The notes under the pieces: model-generated | Told to the model about the DNA's origin: nothing | The model's database searches: none | The model's input: only the letters and a program-made list of their open reading frames with translations | Translations under genes and position numbers: made by a program | NCBI RefSeq assembly: GCF_000718305.1 | Contig: NZ_JOFQ01000018.1 | Span: forward strand, 1-64,000 | Reading direction: 5' to 3' | Source: Streptomyces niger | GTDB lineage: Bacteria; Actinomycetota; Actinomycetes; Streptomycetales; Streptomycetaceae | DNA: 64,000 bases | Shown here: piece by piece, positions 41,182-48,287 of the stretch | How positions within the stretch are numbered: position 1 is the first letter of the stretch | How the letters are laid out: each line of letters starts with the position of its first letter

Positions 41182-43017
41182 GTGAGCGTGCATCCACCTA
41201 TCGAGGACTACGCGCTCATCGGGGACCTGCAGACCGCCGGGCTCGTCGGCCGCGACGGCTCCATCGACTGGCTGTGTCTGCCCCGCTTCGACTCGGCCGC
41301 CTGCTTCGCCGCGCTGCTGGGCAACCGGGACAACGGCCACTGGCGGCTCGCGCCCACCGACCACGAGGCCCGCGCCACACGCGCGTACCGGGGCGACTCG
41401 CTCGTCCTGGACACCGAGTGGACGACCGGTACCGGCCGCGTACGGGTCACCGACTTCATGCCGCAGCGGGACCGCGCGCCCGACGTCGTCCGCATCGTCG
41501 AGGGCCTGGAGGGCAGCGTCGAGATGCGCGGCGTACTCCGGCTGCGCTTCGACTACGGGCGCGTCGTCCCCTGGGTGCGGCACGTCGAGGACTGCCGGGT
41601 GGCCGTCGCCGGCCCCGACTCCGTGTGGCTGCACGCCGAGCCGGAGGTGACGACGTACGGCCAGGGCTTCAGTACCCGCTCGGACTTCACCGTGGCGGCC
41701 GGCGAGAAGGTCGCCTTCGTCCTCACCTGGCACCCCTCGCACCAGCCCCGCCCCCGCCGCATCGACCCGTACGAGGCGCTGCGGTGCACGCTGGACGACT
41801 GGGAGCAGTGGGCGGCGCGCTGCACGTACGACGGGCCGCACCGGGACGCCGTCATCCGCTCCCTGATCACGCTCAAGGCGCTGACGTACGCGCCCACCGG
41901 CGGCATCGTCGCGGCGCCCACCTCCTCGCTGCCCGAGGAGATCGGCGGCGTCCGCAACTGGGACTACCGCTACTGCTGGTTGCGCGACGCCACCCTCACC
42001 CTCAACGCCCTGCTCTCCGCCGGATACACCGAGGAGGCCGCGGCCTGGCGCGACTGGCTGCTGCGCGCGGTGGCCGGCTCCCCCGTCGACCTGCAGATCA
42101 TGTACGGCCTGGCGGGCGAGCGGCGGCTCCCCGAGGCGGAGCTGCCCTGGCTGGAGGGGTACTCCGGCTCCACGCCCGTCCGCATCGGCAACGCCGCCGT
42201 CGACCAGCTCCAGCTCGACGTCTACGGCGAGGTCCTGGACTCGCTCTTCCTCGCCCGGAACGCGGGTCTGGAGGACAAGCCGCACGCCTGGAACATCCAG
42301 GTCGCGCTGCTCGCCTTCCTCCAGAAGAACTGGCGGGAGCCGGACGAGGGCCTGTGGGAGGTGCGCGGCCCGCGCCGGCACTTCGTGCACTCCAAGGTCA
42401 TGGCCTGGGCCGCCGCCGACCGCGCCATCCGCACCGCCGAAGCGCACCCTCACCTCAAGGCGGACCTGGACGCCTGGCGGGAGATGCGGGACGAGGTGCA
42501 CCGCGAGGTGTGCGAGAAGGGGTACGACCCGGAGCGCGGGACGTTCACCCAGTACTACGGCTCCCGGGAGCTGGACGCCGCGACGCTCCTGATTCCGCGC
42601 GTCGGTTTTCTGCCGGGCGACGACCCGCGCGTCATCGGCACGGTCGACGCGATCCGCCGCGAGCTCACGTTCCCCCATGGCCCTGAAGGCACAGGAGGTG
42701 CCCCCGCCGGACTCGTGCGCCGCTACAGCGCCCGGCATGCCGACGGCGAGCACGCTACCGACGGTCTGCCGGGCGAGGAGGGCGCCTTCCTGGTGTGCTC
42801 CTTCTGGCTCGCCGACGCGCTGCACCTCACCGGGCGGCAGAAGGAGGCCCGAGAGCTCTTCGACCGGCTGCTGGACCTCCGTACCGACCTCGGGCTGCTG
42901 GCCGAGGAGTACGACCCGGCCAGCGGCTGCCAGCTCGGCAACTTCCCGCAGGCGTTCAGCCATGTCGGCCTGATCGGTACCGCCTTCACCATGGCGGGGA
43001 TGTCCAAGGCAGACTGA
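41182..43017 (+). CDS. Glycoside hydrolase family 15 protein (glucoamylase/trehalase-like)
   Basis: 611 residues. N-terminal beta-rich domain (about 1-215, starting IEDYALIGDLQTAGLVGRDGSIDWLCLPRFDS), then an (alpha/alpha)6 barrel with GGVRNWDYRYCWLRDATLTLNAL (near 255) and later QLDVYGEVLDSLF, LLAEEYDPASG (probable catalytic base region) and NFPQAFSHVGLI. Members act as trehalases or glucodextranases in actinobacteria. No signal peptide, so cytoplasmic. A GTG start. Near residue 497 the reading frame contains HGPEGTGGAPAG, encoded by a Streptomyces-type palindromic repeat. The SDR gene follows after 4 nt. Confidence 0.9.
   Translation: MSVHPPIEDYALIGDLQTAGLVGRDGSIDWLCLPRFDSAACFAALLGNRDNGHWRLAPTDHEARATRAYRGDSLVLDTEWTTGTGRVRVTDFMPQRDRAPDVVRIVEGLEGSVEMRGVLRLRFDYGRVVPWVRHVEDCRVAVAGPDSVWLHAEPEVTTYGQGFSTRSDFTVAAGEKVAFVLTWHPSHQPRPRRIDPYEALRCTLDDWEQWAARCTYDGPHRDAVIRSLITLKALTYAPTGGIVAAPTSSLPEEIGGVRNWDYRYCWLRDATLTLNALLSAGYTEEAAAWRDWLLRAVAGSPVDLQIMYGLAGERRLPEAELPWLEGYSGSTPVRIGNAAVDQLQLDVYGEVLDSLFLARNAGLEDKPHAWNIQVALLAFLQKNWREPDEGLWEVRGPRRHFVHSKVMAWAAADRAIRTAEAHPHLKADLDAWREMRDEVHREVCEKGYDPERGTFTQYYGSRELDAATLLIPRVGFLPGDDPRVIGTVDAIRRELTFPHGPEGTGGAPAGLVRRYSARHADGEHATDGLPGEEGAFLVCSFWLADALHLTGRQKEARELFDRLLDLRTDLGLLAEEYDPASGCQLGNFPQAFSHVGLIGTAFTMAGMSKAD
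42670..42705 (+). repeat. Palindromic repeat-like element inside the GH15 gene
   Basis: TTCCCCCATGGCCCTGAAGG followed by CACAGGAGGTGCCCCCGC resembles the small dispersed Streptomyces element of form CCCCCA...GGAGGTGCCCCC. It is in frame and adds a flexible Gly/Pro loop. Confidence 0.5.
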
Positions 43018-43021
43018 CCCC

Positions 43022-43789
43022 ATGGATCTTGGACTCACCGACCGGACGTACATCGTCACCGGCGCCACCCGCGGCCTGGGGCACGCCACCGCCGGTGCGC
43101 TCGTCGCCGACGGCGCGAACGTCGTGCTCACCGGCCGTACGGACGAGGCGGCCGCCGAGGCCGCGAAGAAGCTGGGGCCGCGCGCCCTGGGCGTCGGCGC
43201 GGACAACGCCGACCCGGCCGCTGCACAGCGCCTGGTGGACGCCGCCCGGGACCGCTTCGGCGGCCTGGACGGCATCCTCATCAGCGTCGGCGGCCCGCCG
43301 CCCGGCAGCGGTGCCACGGGGGACTCGGCCAACACCGACGAGCAGTGGCAGGCGGCGTTCGACTCCGTCTTCCTGGGCGCGGTGCGGCTGGCCCGTACGG
43401 CGGCCGGGGAGCTCGGCGAGGGTGGCGTCATCGGCTTCGTGCTCTCCGGCTCCGTGCACGAGCCGATCCCCGGCCTCACCATCTCCAACGGGCTCCGCCC
43501 GGGCCTGGCCGGCTTCGCCAAGTCGCTCTCCGTCGAGCTGGGCCCGAAGGGCATCCGGGTCATCGGCGTGCTGCCCGGCCGCATCGCGACCGACCGCATG
43601 ACGCAGCTGGACGAGCTGTCGGGGGACGCGGAGGCCTCGCGGGCCCGCAACTCCGCGTCGATCCCGCTGCGCCGCTACGGCTCCCCGGAGGAGTTCGGCC
43701 GCACCGCCGCCTTCCTGCTCTCCCCGGCGGCGTCCTACGTCACCGGCGTCATGGTGCCCATCGACGGCGGCGCGCGGCACGGCTTCTGA
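43022..43789 (+). CDS. Atypical SDR family oxidoreductase lacking Tyr-x3-Lys
   Basis: 255 residues, 4 nt after the GH15 stop. NAD(P) motif TGATRGLGHATA (residues 12-23), LISVGGPPPGSG in place of NAG, and the C-terminal VPIDGGARHGF are SDR-like. The catalytic Tyr-x3-Lys is replaced: aligning on GLAGFAKSLSVELGPKGIRV, the Tyr position is Ser and the Lys position is Arg (SNGLRPGLAGFAKSL). A group of divergent SDRs shares this SN-x-LR pattern; their catalysis is unproven. A terminator hairpin follows. Confidence 0.85.
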   Translation: MDLGLTDRTYIVTGATRGLGHATAGALVADGANVVLTGRTDEAAAEAAKKLGPRALGVGADNADPAAAQRLVDAARDRFGGLDGILISVGGPPPGSGATGDSANTDEQWQAAFDSVFLGAVRLARTAAGELGEGGVIGFVLSGSVHEPIPGLTISNGLRPGLAGFAKSLSVELGPKGIRVIGVLPGRIATDRMTQLDELSGDAEASRARNSASIPLRRYGSPEEFGRTAAFLLSPAASYVTGVMVPIDGGARHGF

Positions 43790-43823
43790 CCGTCCCGACC
43801 CGCAGGCCCCGTCCCGTATGCCC

Positions 43824-43851
43824 GGGAGCGCCGCCGTCCGGTGGCGCTCCC
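43824..43851. terminator. Bidirectional terminator between SDR and AmaP genes
   Basis: GGGAGCGCC / GGCGCTCCC stem extended by three further pairs including a G-U, loop GTCC, 17 bp from the AmaP stop. Confidence 0.8.
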
Positions 43852-43867
43852 GTTCAGCGTCGGAGGC

Positions 43868-44479
43868 TCAGGTGACCCGTTCGGCCCGGTGCCGTACGGC
43901 GCGCAGCCGTACCTCGGCCGGCAGCTCCGCCAGGCCGGTCGACGCCTGGGCCGCGGCCACCGCCCGGGTGCCCAGGAGGTGGACGGCGCCGGCCGGGTCC
44001 GCGTGCGGCTCCAGCAGCAGGCGGGCCCGTACGTGCGGCTCGCGGCGGCGGCCGGCCAGGCGCACGAGGGCGCGGTGCACCCCCTCCGCGCTCTCCGCCT
44101 CGGCGGCGAGGACCTCCTCCAGGGCGCGCCCGCGCAGCAGTGCTCCCTCGCCGTCCCCGGTGTCGACGAGGACCTCCCGCAGCCGGCGGTTGCGGAACTG
44201 GGCCAGCAGCCACCACAGCGCGAGCAGTACCAGCACGGCCAGCGCGGCGATCACCGCCGGCCACCACCAGCCCGCGTCCGTCCACCGGGTCCGGTCCGCG
44301 TTCCGGAGCAGGACGTCACCGGGCGCGTCCCACGGCCACCCGGCCGGCAGCCCGGCGTGCCACTTCTGCGGCAGCGCGAGGCCGGCGAAGAGCACCGTTC
44401 CGCCCGTCCCCAGCAGCACCAGTCCGGCCAGTCCGAGCAGCACCCGGTTGACCGTCCGCCGTACCTGACGCATCGCCAC
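43868..44479 (-). CDS. AmaP-like alkaline-shock membrane anchor protein
   Basis: 203 residues. Two N-terminal membrane segments (about 12-34 and 72-91), the second followed by LLAQFRNRRLREVLVDTGDGEG. A soluble Asp23-like fold domain with EEVLAAEAESAEGVHRALVRLAGRRREPHVRARLLLEPHADPA completes it. In Staphylococcus, AmaP anchors Asp23 to the membrane. Last gene of a five-gene operon with two Asp23-like genes; 3 nt after the DUF6286-like gene. Confidence 0.83.
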   Translation of the reverse strand: MAMRQVRRTVNRVLLGLAGLVLLGTGGTVLFAGLALPQKWHAGLPAGWPWDAPGDVLLRNADRTRWTDAGWWWPAVIAALAVLVLLALWWLLAQFRNRRLREVLVDTGDGEGALLRGRALEEVLAAEAESAEGVHRALVRLAGRRREPHVRARLLLEPHADPAGAVHLLGTRAVAAAQASTGLAELPAEVRLRAVRHRAERVT

Positions 44480-44482
44480 GGC

Positions 44483-45136
44483 TCACCTCTTCCCGGCCCG
44501 GCGTACGTGGACGGACATGCCCGGCGGCCGGGCGAGACCGAGCCGGTCCAGGCCGTCGGCGAGCGCGGCGGCCACGTCGCCGCGTACCTCGTCCAGTTCG
44601 CGGAAGTGCGCGACCGCGCGCGCCGTCACCTTGCGGCGCGACATCGAGATCCGTACGGCCTGCACGCCCGACACCTCCATCACCCGGTCGCGCAGCACCA
44701 GCGCGGCGGCCGAGCGGTCCAGGCCCGCCCGTATCCCGGGCGTCGCGGGCCGCATCGGCAGGACGCCGCGCAGTCCGGGCGTCACCGCGAGCACGAGCAG
44801 CCAGAGGCCGAGGGCCATGGCGAGCGCGGCGGCGGCCAGCACCCAGGTGTCCTCCAGGGGGCGGCTCGCCAGCTCGTCGGCGAGGCGGCGGCGCCAGGCC
44901 ATCGCGGGCCGCCCGGTGCGTACGGCGGCCACGTCGTACAGGAACAGCCCGGCCACCGCGAGCACCACCAGCGCCACCAGTCCGGCCGGCAGCCGCCGGG
45001 CCGACCAGAAGCGCCCGGCCCGGTCGCCGGCGGCGGAGGTGTACGCGGCGGCGGAGGCCGACTGCTCGGGGCCGTCCGCCCGGCGGTCGGTCTTCTCCAG
45101 CGTCGGGAGGCGTCGCGTCGTGTCCGGTTCGCTCAT
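44483..45136 (-). CDS. DUF6286-type membrane protein of the Asp23 operon
   Basis: 217 residues. A polar N-terminus (about 1-42) precedes two membrane segments (RLPAGLVALVVLAVAGLFLYDV; TWVLAAAALAMALGLWLLVLAV). The C-terminal domain has ALVLRDRVMEVSGVQAVRISMSRRKVTARAVAHFRELDEVRGDVAAAL, again Asp23/AmaP-like in pattern. The family is found beside Asp23/AmaP genes in Streptomyces. Function unknown; presumably part of the same envelope assembly. Confidence 0.8.
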   Translation of the reverse strand: MSEPDTTRRLPTLEKTDRRADGPEQSASAAAYTSAAGDRAGRFWSARRLPAGLVALVVLAVAGLFLYDVAAVRTGRPAMAWRRRLADELASRPLEDTWVLAAAALAMALGLWLLVLAVTPGLRGVLPMRPATPGIRAGLDRSAAALVLRDRVMEVSGVQAVRISMSRRKVTARAVAHFRELDEVRGDVAAALADGLDRLGLARPPGMSVHVRRAGKR

Positions 45137-45170
45137 GTCCCGGGTCCCGTCGCCCGGGTGACCGTACGTG

Positions 45171-45737
45171 TCATCGCACTCTCCCCTGCCCGGCCCGCGT
45201 CGTGTGCGGCGAGTGCAGGCGGGTCACCTGGATCGCCACCTCGGGCACCGTCATGCCCGCCAACGCCCATACCCGTTCGGTCACCCGCCGACGCACGGCG
45301 CCGCACTGCGCACCGATGTCGCCGGGGTAGCCGAGCTCGACGGTGACCCGTACGCGGGCCTCGCCGAAGGTGTCCTGAGTGGTGTGCCGCCGTACGACGA
45401 CGGTGGCGTCGGCATCACCGGAACGGACCTCACCCGAACGGGAGCCGCCGGCGGGCGGCCCACCGCCCGACGCCTCGGCATCGGGCGGTCCGTCCCCGGG
45501 CGCATCGTTTCCGCGCGCCGGGGTGGTGCCGGCGTCCGCGGCGTCGCGGACCGGTGCGCCGGGGGACGGGCGGCCGGCGGCGTGCGCGCCGCTGCCGTTC
45601 ACGGCGACGCCCTCCGGGCCGTGCCGCAGCGCCTCCCGTGCGGCCTGCGCCGCGATCTTGGCGACCACCTGGTCGGCGATCCGCGTCGCGCCGCGCTGCC
45701 CCGCCTCGACGGCGGGCTCCGGAAGCTGTCCGGCCAC
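45171..45737 (-). CDS. Asp23/Gls24 family envelope-stress protein (long linker)
   Basis: 188 residues, GTG start 3 nt after the small membrane gene. An N-terminal half of the Asp23 domain (about 15-46, GATRIADQVVAKIAAQAAREAL) and a C-terminal half (about 112-182, ADATVVVRRHTTQDTFGEARVRVTVELGYPGDIGAQCGAVRRRVTERVW) are separated by about 60 residues of Gly/Pro/Ala-rich linker, unlike the compact second Asp23 protein in the operon. It might pair with that protein or with AmaP. Confidence 0.82.
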   Translation of the reverse strand: MAGQLPEPAVEAGQRGATRIADQVVAKIAAQAAREALRHGPEGVAVNGSGAHAAGRPSPGAPVRDAADAGTTPARGNDAPGDGPPDAEASGGGPPAGGSRSGEVRSGDADATVVVRRHTTQDTFGEARVRVTVELGYPGDIGAQCGAVRRRVTERVWALAGMTVPEVAIQVTRLHSPHTTRAGQGRVR

Positions 45738-45740
45738 GCC

Positions 45741-45941
45741 TCACCGCCGCCGGGCGTCGCGGTCACGGCCTCCCGGGCGCCGGAAGAACTCGCCGGCCTC
45801 CAGGTCGCCGTCCAGGAACCGCCCGGCCACGAAACCGACCGCGCCCAACGCCGCCACCAGCAAGAAGGCCCCGAATCCGCCGAAGTACCCGGCGAAGCCC
45901 AGCGCCATGCCGGCCAACAGACCGGCCACGGCCATGCTCAT
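45741..45941 (-). CDS. Small membrane protein of the Asp23 operon
   Basis: 66 residues from the ATG with GGAG upstream. Two close hydrophobic helices (MAVAGLLAGMALGFAGYFG and GAFLLVAALGAVGFVAG) and a charged tail (RRPGGRDRDARRR). Resembles the small DUF2273-type proteins found next to Asp23/AmaP genes. Downstream gene starts 3 nt after its stop. Confidence 0.78.
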   Translation of the reverse strand: MSMAVAGLLAGMALGFAGYFGGFGAFLLVAALGAVGFVAGRFLDGDLEAGEFFRRPGGRDRDARRR

Positions 45942-46059
45942 CGTGCACTCCTTCGCTGCCATCCCGGCCGGGATGGCGGACCTGCCGGAACGGTGCCGGA
46001 ACCCGGCCGCCGGCATCGGTGCCGTTCGGCCGGCCGGGCCGCCCGAACGGCTCGAACCG

Positions 46060-46530
46060 CTACTGGAGCCGGGGCTCCGGCTCCTCTTCCTCTTCCTCGT
46101 CCGGCAGCTTCACGTCGCTGACCGCGATGTTGACCTCGACGACCTCCAGGCCCGCCATCCGCTCGACCGCCGCGATGACGTTCTCCCGTACCGCCTTGGC
46201 CACCTCGCCGATCGCCACGCCGTACTCGACGACGATCTCCAGGTCCAGCGCCGTCTGCACCTCGCCGACCTCGGCCTTCACGCCGCGCGTGACCGACTTG
46301 CCGCCGGGCACCCGGTCGCGCACCGCGCCGAAGGTGCGGGACAGGCCGCTGCCCATCGCATGGACGCCGACGACGTCCCGGGCGGCCATCCCGGCGATCT
46401 TCTCGACGACGCCGTCCGCGATGGTCGTGCGCCCGCGTGTCGCCGGGTCGCCGCCGCCGCGCTCGGAGCCGAGGGTCTTGCGGGCGGCGCCTTCGCCGTG
46501 CGGCCGGCCGCCCTGTGCGGTGTCGCTCAT
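46060..46530 (-). CDS. Asp23/Gls24 family envelope-stress protein (first gene of operon)
   Basis: 156 residues from the ATG at 46530. Compact Asp23 domain (about 35-140): TTIADGVVEKIAGMAARDVVGVHAMGSG, VKAEVGEVQTALDLEIVVEYGVAIGEVAKAVRENVIAAVERMAGLEVVEVNIAVSDV. An acidic C-terminus (EEEEEEPEPRLQ) follows. Likely the main Asp23-like subunit, attached to the membrane through the AmaP-like protein. About 118 bp separate it from the next gene, so an internal promoter is possible. Confidence 0.87.
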   Translation of the reverse strand: MSDTAQGGRPHGEGAARKTLGSERGGGDPATRGRTTIADGVVEKIAGMAARDVVGVHAMGSGLSRTFGAVRDRVPGGKSVTRGVKAEVGEVQTALDLEIVVEYGVAIGEVAKAVRENVIAAVERMAGLEVVEVNIAVSDVKLPDEEEEEEPEPRLQ

Positions 46531-46686
46531 CGCATCGTCCCTTTCCTCGGGGAGGAGCGGGCACACCTGGCATGCGCTCCGAGGCCCACACTAGGCGCGG
46601 TCGGCACGGTCCGCCGCCGGGATGCCATCGGGATACGCCGAGTGGACGGGGCGCGGGCGGGCGAACGGCGCGGAGCGGGTAAGCGC

Positions 46687-46720
46687 GTGCCCGGGGCACG
46701 CCACAGCGCGCCCCGGGCAC
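46687..46720 (-). terminator. Terminator after the crotonase gene
   Basis: 11-bp stem GTGCCCGGGGC / GCCCCGGGCAC with a 12-nt loop, about 60 bp after the crotonase stop. Confidence 0.75.
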
Positions 46721-46779
46721 GGGGGAAGTGCGCGGCCCGGAACCAGAGGTTCCCGGCACGCAGCCGTTCGTCCGGGGGG

Positions 46780-47559
46780 TTACTCGCCCGCGCCGGCGAG
46801 GTCGCGCAGCCGGCGGCCCTGCGCCGCCCGCTCCGCGGCACGCTGCTCGTCGAGCGTGCGCGCGCCGGCCCCGGCCAGCAGGGCCTTGGTCTCGATGACG
46901 GCGTCCCGGGGCGCGGCCAGCAGCGCGCCGGCGAGGTCCGCGACGGCACCGTCGAGCTGGTCGCCGGGCACGACGAGGTTGGCGAGGCCGGTGCGCTCGG
47001 CCTCCTCGGCGTGGACGTACCGCCCGGTGGCGCAGATCTCCAGGGCGCGGGCATAGCCCACCAGGTGGACGAGCGGCTTGGTGCCGGTCAGGTCCGGCAC
47101 CAGGCCCAGGCTCGTCTCACGCATCGCGAACTGCACGTCCTCCGCGACGACCCGCAGGTCGCAGGAGAGCGCGAGCTGGAAGCCGGCACCGATGGCATGC
47201 CCCTGGACGGCCGCGATGGAGAGGATGTCGTTCCGCCGCCACCACGTGAAGGCTTCCTGGTACTCGGCTATCAGCGCGTCCAGCTCGGACTCCGGGCCGC
47301 GCCCCATGTCCAGGAAGGACGGCTCGCCCGGGAAGCCCTCGGGGGTGAAGGCCTGCCGGTCCAGGCCTGCGGAGAAGGACTTGCCCTCTCCGCGCAGCAC
47401 GACGACCCGCACGCTCCCCGGCAGCTGCTGTCCCGCCTCCGCCAGGGCCCGCCACAGGGCGGGCGACTGGGCATTGCGCTTGGCGGGGTTGGTCAGGGTC
47501 ACCGTGGCGACGGCGTCGTCAACGGTGAGCCGGACGCCGTCCTTGTCGAGCAGGGTCAT
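46780..47559 (-). CDS. Enoyl-CoA hydratase/isomerase (crotonase family)
   Basis: 259 residues. Crotonase features: oxyanion-hole segment SFSAGLDRQA (about 60-69), GHAIGAGFQLALSCDLRVVA (about 119-138) and MRETSLGLVPDLTGT (about 146-160), where the acidic residues fit a hydratase/isomerase. The C-terminal trimerisation helices include DEQRAAERAAQG. It probably acts in fatty-acid or branched-chain acid breakdown; substrate undefined. The promoter-side low-GC patch with two ACTGAAC copies could be a TetR-type operator. Confidence 0.9.
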   Translation of the reverse strand: MTLLDKDGVRLTVDDAVATVTLTNPAKRNAQSPALWRALAEAGQQLPGSVRVVVLRGEGKSFSAGLDRQAFTPEGFPGEPSFLDMGRGPESELDALIAEYQEAFTWWRRNDILSIAAVQGHAIGAGFQLALSCDLRVVAEDVQFAMRETSLGLVPDLTGTKPLVHLVGYARALEICATGRYVHAEEAERTGLANLVVPGDQLDGAVADLAGALLAAPRDAVIETKALLAGAGARTLDEQRAAERAAQGRRLRDLAGAGE

Positions 47560-47585
47560 GGAGCGCCTCCGAGTCTGCCTCAGCT

Positions 47586-47609
47586 ACTGAACCGCTAAGT
47601 TAACTGAAC
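47586..47609. promoter_or_regulatory. Candidate operator upstream of the crotonase gene
   Basis: ACTGAAC occurs at 47586-47592 and 47603-47609, 17 bp apart, in an unusually A/T-rich patch (CTAAGTTAACTGAACAGTAA) 27-50 bp before the start. ACTGAAC half-sites are known in TetR-family operators of fatty-acid genes. Confidence 0.45.
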
Positions 47610-47614
47610 AGTAA

Positions 47615-47646
47615 CCACCCGGTCGATGACTTCTTCGACCGGGTGG
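47615..47646 (-). terminator. Terminator after gbn
   Basis: Perfect 12-bp stem CCACCCGGTCGA / TCGACCGGGTGG with loop TGACTTCT, 37 bp after the gbn stop. Confidence 0.85.
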
Positions 47647-47682
47647 CACCGTCGGCTCTTCGGAGTCGCGGGCCGCCTCAGT

Positions 47683-47904
47683 TCAGGCCGAGGCGGCCTT
47701 CTTGCCCCTCGTCGCCCCGCCACGACCACGCAGGACCACACCGGATTCGCTGAGCATCCGGTGCACGAACCCGTAGGAGCGGCCGGTTTCCTCGGCCAGC
47801 GCCCGGATGCTCGCTCCGGAGTCGTACTTCTTCTTCAGGTCAGCCGCGAGCTTCTCGCGCGCGGCGCCGGTCACCCGGCTGCCCTTCTTCAGAGTCTCGG
47901 CCAC
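47683..47904 (-). CDS. gbn: Gbn-type GATC-binding nucleoid-associated protein
   Basis: 73 residues from the GTG with GGAGG upstream. A basic N-terminal helix (KKGSRVTGAAREKLAADLKKKYDSG) and a helix-turn-helix (ASIRALAEETGRSYGFVHRMLSESG) with a basic tail (RGRGGATRGKKAASA). Size, sequence type and position match the small Streptomyces HTH protein (SCO1839 in S. coelicolor) described as the GATC-binding nucleoid-associated protein Gbn, which influences development and antibiotic production. Several GATC sites lie in its own upstream region. Confidence 0.83.
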   Translation of the reverse strand: MAETLKKGSRVTGAAREKLAADLKKKYDSGASIRALAEETGRSYGFVHRMLSESGVVLRGRGGATRGKKAASA

Positions 47905-48287
47905 CCGTGCCTCCTCATGGGAAGTGCGCTCTGGACTCTCATGATCACCCCTCCCGCCCGTCCTGGCCACCCATTCGGCAAGGTCCGTAGGACATGGTTT
48001 GGCGCGCGGAGCGGCGCACAGCGGCCTGGAATCAGCGATTCCAAGGACCTTACGGAGCGTTCTCGGCCGGGCCGCGGGAAGAAGCGCCAGGTCACGGAGG
48101 CGTGGCGGAAAAAGAGCACGCACGCGGCCGTCCGCCGGGCCCCGCACGGAGCGGCGCGCCGGGTACGAGCCGTTCTCACTCAGATGATGGATCACCCGTC
48201 GGCCGAATGATCCATACCGCGTTGATCAAGATGCGCTACGGCCCGTGCCGCGCGGTGCCGGACCCCGCGCCGGGGCCCGCGCGGGCC
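47905..48287. promoter_or_regulatory. gbn upstream region with palindrome and GATC sites
   Basis: 383 bp with no gene. TGGAATCAGCGATTCCA (48027-48043) is a perfect 7-bp-arm palindrome. GATC occurs at 47943-47946 and at 48190, 48209 and 48224 (three within 38 bp). The last three sit in a lower-GC stretch. Spacing suggests possible self-binding by Gbn. Confidence 0.45.
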
